Shown in pieces: positions 1 through 3,538 of a stretch of DNA of 6,281 bases. Each line of letters begins with the position of its first letter. Within the stretch, counting starts at the first letter, position 1. Source of the stretch: JBMNNU01 sp050942695 (GTDB lineage Bacteria > Chloroflexota > UBA6077); contig JBMNNU010000191.1 of NCBI GenBank assembly GCA_050942695.1, positions 1 to 6,281 of the forward strand, in the 5' to 3' direction. The notes beneath the pieces are model-generated. The model saw only the letters and a program-made list of their open reading frames with translations, ran no database searches and had not been told where the DNA came from. The position numbers and the translations under genes were made by a program.

Positions 1-114
1 CATCGCCAACACCTTCGTGATGGCGGCCGTCAGCGTCGTCTTCCCATGGTCTACGTGACCTATTGTCCCCACATTTACGTGAGGCTTCGTCCGCTCAAAT
101 TTCCTCTTCGCCAT
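1..114 (-). CDS. tuf: Elongation factor Tu, N-terminal 38 residues (partial, cut by window edge)
   Basis: EF-Tu is the cytoplasmic GTPase that carries aminoacyl-tRNA to the ribosomal A site. Only the N-terminus is here. The start ATG is at 112-114 and the reading frame stays open to base 1. The peptide begins MAKRKFERTKPHVNVGTIGH and continues with VDHGKTTLTAAITKVLAM. GHVDHGKT (residues 19-26) is the P-loop (G1 motif) exactly as in EF-Tu, and the preceding KPHVNVGTIGH is the typical EF-Tu first beta strand. It lies 46 nt after the fusA stop on the same strand, the usual fusA-tuf order of the str operon, and has its own Shine-Dalgarno. The remaining roughly 360 residues lie to the left of the window, so whether the gene is intact cannot be judged. 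Identity is essentially certain. Whether this is the only tuf copy in the genome cannot be seen. Confidence 0.97.
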   Translation of the reverse strand, partial: MAKRKFERTKPHVNVGTIGHVDHGKTTLTAAITKVLAM

Positions 115-125
115 GGCTTTAACTA

Positions 126-132
126 CCCTCCC
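126..132 (-). promoter_or_regulatory. Shine-Dalgarno of tuf
   Basis: On the minus strand GGGAGGG lies 11 nt before the tuf ATG at 114. The spacing is slightly long but the purine run is strong, and it supports the assigned start. No stem-loop or convincing promoter is visible in the 46-nt fusA-tuf gap, so tuf is probably co-transcribed with fusA. Confidence 0.75.
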
Positions 133-160
133 GACAAGTACAACTAATCATGTAACGATT

Positions 161-2233
161 TTAACCGTACCTGGACAGCACCGCTTCGCTAACCGTGCTG
201 GGTACTGGAGCGTAATGAGAGAACTCCATTGAATGTGTAGCCCTACCCCTGGTCATGGAGCGCAGATCGGTCGCATACCCAAACATCTCCGCCAGCGGAA
301 CTTCGGCTCGGACGACTTGCGAATCCCCACGGGCCTCAACCCCAAGGATGTGGCCTCGTCGGGAGTTCAAATCTCCCATGACATCCCCCAAGGCTTCCTC
401 AGGCATTACGACTTCGACCTTCATGATCGGCTCCAATAAAATTGGCGCCGCTTTGTTGACTGCACTCCTCAAAGCCATAGAGGCTGCAATCTTAAAGGCC
501 ATTTCCGAAGAGTCGACTTCGTGGTAGCTCCCACCAACCAGGATTGCCCTAATATCGACCATCGGATAACCCGCGAGTACACCTGTTTCCATCGATTCCC
601 TGAATCCGGCTTCGATAGAGGGTATGTACTCTTTAGGAATGGTTTCTCCCACTAACTTGTTAACAAACTCAAACCCGTGCCCAGAGGGCAAAGGTTCTAT
701 CTCCACCCTAACGTCGCCGTAATGGCCTCGCCCGCCAGTCTGGCGGATAAACTGCCCTTCAGCCTTAGCCGGACGCGAGATCGTCTCTCGGTAGGCCACC
801 TGCGGCTTGCCAACGTGCGCATTGACGTGATGCTCTCGCGTCATTCGGTCGACGATCACTTCCAGATGCAGCTCCCCCATCCCGGAGATGATTGTTTGCC
901 CTGTTTCGGGATCGGTGCGGATCTCAAATGTAGGGTCTTCCTCCCCAAGCTTCGCGAGAACGCTACCCATCTTTTCCTGATCCGCTTTGGTTTTCGGCTC
1001 GATGGCGATGGATATTACCGGCTCAGGGAACTTGATGGACTCCAGTATTATGGGATGGGCCTCGTCACAAAGGGTATCGCCGGTGAAGGTGTTTTTTAAC
1101 CCGACAGCCGATGCGATGTCCCCCGCTGTTACTTCACTTATCTCCTCTCGATGGTTAGCGTGCATCTGCAGCAAACGCCCCACCCGCTCCTTCTGCCCTT
1201 TAGTGGCATTGTATGTGGATGCACCGGCGCTTAACTTGCCTGAATACACTCTGAAGTAGGCTAACCGCCCTACGAAAGGATCAGCAACGATTTTGAATGC
1301 CAATGCCGAAAAGGGTTCGTCTTCGCTTACCTGCCGCACCAATGTATCCCCTGTCGAAGGATCGATGCCATTTACCGGAGGGACATCGAGAGGGGATGGC
1401 AGGTAATCCACAATGGCGTCGAGCATCGGCTGAATGCCTTTGTTGCGCAGGGCGCTGCCGCACAGGATCGGCACCAAAGTATAAGAGAGAACAGCCCGCC
1501 GTAGCGCTTGCCGAAGCTGATCTTCGGTTATCTTTTGCCCTTCCAGGTAGAGAAGGGTGAGCTCGTCACTCGTCTCGACGACCCTTTCGACCAGTTCATC
1601 GCGTACCTTCTGGGCTTGCTCCATTAGGTTACTGGGAATCGGTCCTTTTTGGGGCGGTACGCTGGGGTCATCGTCAAAAAAGATAGCCTCCATAGCTATC
1701 AAATCGATTACCCCCCTGTAGCTCTGTTCAGTACCAACAGGTAGCTGAACAGGTACCGCCTTGGTCCCTAGACGATCTCGGATCATCTGTACGGTTCGCC
1801 AGAAATCGGCTCCCGTACGGTCCATCTTATTCACGAAGCAGATCCGCGGGACATGGTATCGGTCGGCTTGTCGCCAAACCGTTTCGGACTGCGGCTCTAC
1901 GCCGGCCACAGCGTCGAAAACGACGAGACCGCCATCCAGCACCCTGAGAGAACGCTCCACCTCCACGGTGAAATCCACATGGCCAGGAGTATCGATGATG
2001 TTGATCTGGTGCTCTTTCCAAAAACAGGTAGTGGCAGCAGCAGTTATGGTGATGCCTCTCTCCCTCTCCTGCTCCATCCAATCCATCACCGCGGTACCCT
2101 CGTGTACTTCACCTATCTTGTAGGTTTTTCCGGTGTAGTAGAGGATACGCTCCGTTGTGGTCGTCTTTCCCGCGTCGATGTGGGCGATTATTCCTATGTT
2201 ACGGGTCCTCTCAAGAGGTACCGCCCGCGGCAT
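161..2233 (-). CDS. fusA: Elongation factor G (EF-G)
   Basis: EF-G is the cytoplasmic translational GTPase that drives tRNA-mRNA translocation and, with RRF, ribosome recycling. The 690-residue product is complete and of normal family length. G-domain motifs are all present: AHIDAGKT at 17-24 (G1), RGITI at 59-63 (G2), DTPGH at 81-85 (G3, with catalytic His85), NKMD at 135-138 (G4) and GSA at 259-261 (G5). After domain II and domain III (SGMGELHLEV, about 455), domain IV shows GGRGHYGDV (about 505) and the tip loop SYHEVDSS (569-576), which enters the decoding centre. Domain V contains NSRRGHILG (623-631). I chose the ATG at 2233 because it gives the family N-terminus and follows AAGGAG by 7 nt. 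The frame also opens at a TTG 11 codons upstream, but that extension would overlap the ribosome binding site and has no homology. The gene sits 176 nt after rpsG and 46 nt before tuf. Confidence 0.98.
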   Translation of the reverse strand: MPRAVPLERTRNIGIIAHIDAGKTTTTERILYYTGKTYKIGEVHEGTAVMDWMEQERERGITITAAATTCFWKEHQINIIDTPGHVDFTVEVERSLRVLDGGLVVFDAVAGVEPQSETVWRQADRYHVPRICFVNKMDRTGADFWRTVQMIRDRLGTKAVPVQLPVGTEQSYRGVIDLIAMEAIFFDDDPSVPPQKGPIPSNLMEQAQKVRDELVERVVETSDELTLLYLEGQKITEDQLRQALRRAVLSYTLVPILCGSALRNKGIQPMLDAIVDYLPSPLDVPPVNGIDPSTGDTLVRQVSEDEPFSALAFKIVADPFVGRLAYFRVYSGKLSAGASTYNATKGQKERVGRLLQMHANHREEISEVTAGDIASAVGLKNTFTGDTLCDEAHPIILESIKFPEPVISIAIEPKTKADQEKMGSVLAKLGEEDPTFEIRTDPETGQTIISGMGELHLEVIVDRMTREHHVNAHVGKPQVAYRETISRPAKAEGQFIRQTGGRGHYGDVRVEIEPLPSGHGFEFVNKLVGETIPKEYIPSIEAGFRESMETGVLAGYPMVDIRAILVGGSYHEVDSSEMAFKIAASMALRSAVNKAAPILLEPIMKVEVVMPEEALGDVMGDLNSRRGHILGVEARGDSQVVRAEVPLAEMFGYATDLRSMTRGRATHSMEFSHYAPVPSTVSEAVLSRYG

Positions 2234-2240
2234 ACAGCCT

Positions 2241-2246
2241 CTCCTT
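2241..2246 (-). promoter_or_regulatory. Shine-Dalgarno of fusA
   Basis: Minus-strand AAGGAG lies 7 nt before the ATG at 2233, an ideal sequence and spacing. It decides the start against the in-frame TTG at 2264-2266, which lies upstream of this site. Confidence 0.88.
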
Positions 2247-2268
2247 AAAGAGCGAGTAGTTAACAAAT

Positions 2269-2291
2269 GCCGTGCGAATAAATTCGCCGGC
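2269..2291 (-). promoter_or_regulatory. Stem-loop C in the rpsG-fusA gap, nearest the fusA start
   Basis: In the mRNA, GCCG-GCGAA pairs with UUCGC-A-CGGC around a UUUA loop, giving nine base pairs with one bulged A (2273). It ends 22 nt before the fusA Shine-Dalgarno, so it does not cover that site. No U-run follows, so it is not an intrinsic terminator. A role in mRNA stability, processing or fusA translation is inference only. Confidence 0.5.
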
Positions 2292-2303
2292 TGGGATTGC
2301 GAA

Positions 2304-2321
2304 AACCTGCCTTTGCAGGTT
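2304..2321 (-). promoter_or_regulatory. Stem-loop B in the rpsG-fusA gap
   Basis: A perfect 7-bp stem, AACCUGC with GCAGGUU, closes an AAAG tetraloop in the mRNA. The 3' arm runs into UUCG, giving only four consecutive U, so termination would be weak at best. The CCUGC of its 5' arm (2315-2319) could alternatively pair with the GCAGG at 2336-2340 just upstream, so two mutually exclusive folds are possible. The function is unknown. Confidence 0.45.
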
Positions 2322-2333
2322 AGAGATCTCTCC

Positions 2334-2351
2334 GGCCTGCGAAGGCGGGCC
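2334..2351 (-). promoter_or_regulatory. Imperfect inverted repeat A in the rpsG-fusA gap
   Basis: Plus-strand GGCCTGC and GCGGGCC are inverted repeats separated by GAAG. In the mRNA strand the pairing has one C-A mismatch (positions 2347 and 2338), whereas in plus-strand RNA it would be a U-G wobble. This makes it the weakest of the three repeats in the 176-nt gap 2234-2409. No good sigma70 promoter was found in this gap. Confidence 0.3.
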
Positions 2352-2409
2352 TTAGAAATGTAGCCGGCAGTTCAACCGCACGGCGACTATCTTGATACTC
2401 GCTTTCTCC

Positions 2410-2880
2410 TTACCACCTGTAATGAGCAAACGCCTTATTGGCATCAGCCATTCTGTGAGTATCATCTCTCTTCTTGATCGTAGCACCCGTCCCATGGGCG
2501 CAATCTAGCAACTCTGCGGCCAGTTTCTCCGCCATGGAGCGCCCGGATCTGGCGCGCGAAGAAGCCAGGATCCATCTAACAGCAAGAGCGAAGCGGCGGT
2601 CGCCTTTGATCTCAACCGGTACCTGATAGGTTGCGCCACCTACACGTCGGGGCTTCACTTCTAGCAATGGCGCGGCATTTCGCAAAGCCTGCTCGAAGGT
2701 TTCGGCAGGGTTTCGGTGTGTCTGCTTCTCTATGCGGTCGAGAGCATCGTACACAATCGATTCCGCTAAACTCTTCTTACCCCGTTCCATCACCCTGTTA
2801 ATAAACTTCGAGATGGATCGGTTGCCATATCGAGCGTCCGGTACTACTGTCCGACGGACGACTCGTGCGCGCCTCGGCAT
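2410..2880 (-). CDS. rpsG: 30S ribosomal protein S7
   Basis: S7 is a primary assembly protein that binds the 3' major domain of 16S rRNA, organises the 30S head, and contacts the E-site tRNA region. The product has 156 residues, the standard bacterial length, and is complete. It begins MPRRARVVRR, has the basic family segment KPRRVGGATYQVPVE at 76-90 (the beta hairpin that reaches the E site), and ends with the conserved NKAFAHYRW. The start is the ATG at 2878-2880, preceded by GGAGG at 6-nt spacing, and no alternative start is needed. It lies 100 nt downstream of rpsL, in a gap that carries a strong stem-loop. In E. coli, S7 represses its own operon by binding the rpsL-rpsG intercistronic mRNA, and the layout here allows the same. 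Identity is certain; regulation is inferred. Confidence 0.98.
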   Translation of the reverse strand: MPRRARVVRRTVVPDARYGNRSISKFINRVMERGKKSLAESIVYDALDRIEKQTHRNPAETFEQALRNAAPLLEVKPRRVGGATYQVPVEIKGDRRFALAVRWILASSRARSGRSMAEKLAAELLDCAHGTGATIKKRDDTHRMADANKAFAHYRW

Positions 2881-2886
2881 ATCTGT

Positions 2887-2891
2887 CCTCC
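2887..2891 (-). promoter_or_regulatory. Shine-Dalgarno of rpsG
   Basis: Minus-strand GGAGG lies 6 nt before the rpsG ATG. It is 28 nt downstream of the base of the large intercistronic stem-loop, so it is not part of that stem. Confidence 0.85.
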
Positions 2892-2919
2892 ATATACATC
2901 AACTGAACTGACGATCGAC

Positions 2920-2968
2920 ATGAATACCGGGCCAGAGATTGCATCATTGAACCTGGCCCGGCATTCAC
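2920..2968 (-). promoter_or_regulatory. Large stem-loop between rpsL and rpsG, candidate S7 autoregulatory element
   Basis: In the mRNA, GUGAAUGCCGGGCCAG pairs with CUGGCCCGGUAUUCAU, giving 16 base pairs around a 17-nt loop (2936-2952). Nine central pairs are perfect Watson-Crick. Two others are G-U wobbles in the mRNA strand (2962/2926 and 2968/2920) that would be C-A mismatches on the plus strand, so the structure belongs to the operon transcript. It starts 12 nt after the rpsL stop. No U-run follows, so it is not an intrinsic terminator. Established knowledge: in E. coli the S12-S7 intercistronic region of about 100 nt is the S7 repressor target. That this hairpin does the same is inference from position, and the sequence and fold need not match E. 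coli. Confidence 0.6.
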
Positions 2969-2980
2969 CGCCAGATTTTC

Positions 2981-3409
2981 TTACTTACTGCCGGGACTCT
3001 TGGGCGTCTTTGCTCCGTATTTGGAGCGGCCTTTCTTCCTGTCCTTTACGCCAGCCGCATCGAGAGCCCCTCGTACGATGTGGTAGCGTACGCCCGGGAG
3101 GTCTTTCACGCGCCCGCCCCGGATTAGCACCACGGAGTGCTCCTGTAGGTTGTGACCTTCGCCAGGAATGTAGGCTGTCACTTCCATAGTGTTTGAGAGC
3201 CGCACTCTCGCAATCTTCCGAAGAGCCGAGTTCGGCTTCTTCGGCGTCATGGTTTTTACCTGAGTGCACACGCCTCTCTTTTGCGGCGCCCCTCCGCTCC
3301 TAGTGGTCTTGCGCTCCAATGCATTGTAAATCACTCGTAGCGCTGGCGCCTTCGTCTTTTTGTGTAACTTGGATCGGCCTTTTCGTACCAATTGGCTAAT
3401 AGTGGGCAA
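2981..3409 (-). CDS. rpsL: 30S ribosomal protein S12, with 14-residue insertion; TTG start
   Basis: S12 lies at the interface side of the 30S subunit beside the decoding centre and affects tRNA selection accuracy and streptomycin response. The start is assigned to TTG at 3407-3409: it gives the family N-terminus MPTISQLVRKGR and is preceded by GGGAGGAG at 7 nt. The frame also opens at a GTG at 3434-3436, but this adds nine non-homologous residues and lacks a ribosome binding site. The 142-residue product has APQKRGVC (41-48), the decoding loop TPKKPNSAL (55-63), GEGHNLQEHSV (83-93) and GGRVKDLPGVRYH (98-110), including Asp103, the equivalent of the residue methylthiolated by RimO in E. coli. 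The lysines of PKKP and GRVKDLP are wild type, so no streptomycin-resistance substitution shows there. Between PAL (22-24) and APQKRG lies RVIYNALERKTTRSGG, about 14 residues longer than in E. coli. From memory, a similar insert occurs in Chloroflexota. Confidence 0.97.
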   Translation of the reverse strand: MPTISQLVRKGRSKLHKKTKAPALRVIYNALERKTTRSGGAPQKRGVCTQVKTMTPKKPNSALRKIARVRLSNTMEVTAYIPGEGHNLQEHSVVLIRGGRVKDLPGVRYHIVRGALDAAGVKDRKKGRSKYGAKTPKSPGSK

Positions 3410-3416
3410 GCTTCTG

Positions 3417-3424
3417 CTCCTCCC
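3417..3424 (-). promoter_or_regulatory. Shine-Dalgarno of rpsL, deciding the TTG start
   Basis: Minus-strand GGGAGGAG lies 7 nt before the TTG at 3409. It falls inside the reading frame that would follow from the upstream GTG at 3436, which argues that the GTG is not used. Confidence 0.88.
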
Positions 3425-3447
3425 GGACTGCTTCACTTACGGATAAC

Positions 3448-3477
3448 TGCGCCCGAAGCACATGGGTTTCGGGCGCA
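3448..3477 (-). promoter_or_regulatory. Leader stem-loop upstream of rpsL
   Basis: UGCGCCCGAA pairs perfectly with UUCGGGCGCA (10 bp) around a 10-nt loop, ACCCAUGUGC, in the minus-strand transcript. GUUAUCC follows instead of a U-run, so it does not look like an intrinsic terminator for rpoC. If the promoter just upstream is real, the hairpin begins about 10 nt into the str operon leader, a position suited to protecting the 5' end of the message or to feedback control. It ends 23 nt before the rpsL Shine-Dalgarno and does not cover it. Confidence 0.55.
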
Positions 3478-3493
3478 AACACAGCAATTCCTA

Positions 3494-3522
3494 AGTCTAT
3501 CAACTCATCTCTGCTCTGTCAA
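3494..3522 (-). promoter_or_regulatory. Sigma70-type promoter for the str genes (rpsL-rpsG-fusA-tuf)
   Basis: On the minus strand a consensus -35 box TTGACA (3517-3522) is followed by a 17-nt spacer and TAGACT (3494-3499, four of six matches to TATAAT). It starts 16 nt after the rpoC stop and points into rpsL. Transcription would start near 3487, giving a leader of about 78 nt before the TTG. The perfect -35, ideal spacing and intergenic position make this the best promoter in the window. Read-through from rpoC into rpsL remains possible, as no terminator separates them. Confidence 0.65.
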
Positions 3523-3538
3523 GGAAAACCTATCCCGT

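Noticed and set aside
677..1099. Plus-strand open frame of 140 codons opposite fusA
   Set aside because: It is antisense to the conserved EF-G domains, has no recognisable motif and no sign of its own promoter. The shorter plus-strand frames opposite fusA, rpsL and rpoC are rejected for the same reason.
2234..2266. Upstream TTG extension of fusA (11 extra residues)
   Set aside because: The extension spans the AAGGAG ribosome binding site and the residues have no counterpart in EF-G. The ATG at 2233 gives the standard N-terminus.
2266..2303. Promoter for fusA inside the rpsG-fusA gap (TTTATT as a -10 box)
   Set aside because: The best -10-like hexamer has only four matches and sits within stem-loop C, and no acceptable -35 box lies 16-18 nt upstream.
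2920..2968. Intrinsic terminator between rpsL and rpsG
   Set aside because: The transcript after the stem has no U-run, and ending transcription inside the str operon would make little sense.
3448..3477. Intrinsic terminator for rpoC
   Set aside because: The stem is strong, but GUUAUCC follows and there is no U-run on either strand, so canonical termination is unlikely.
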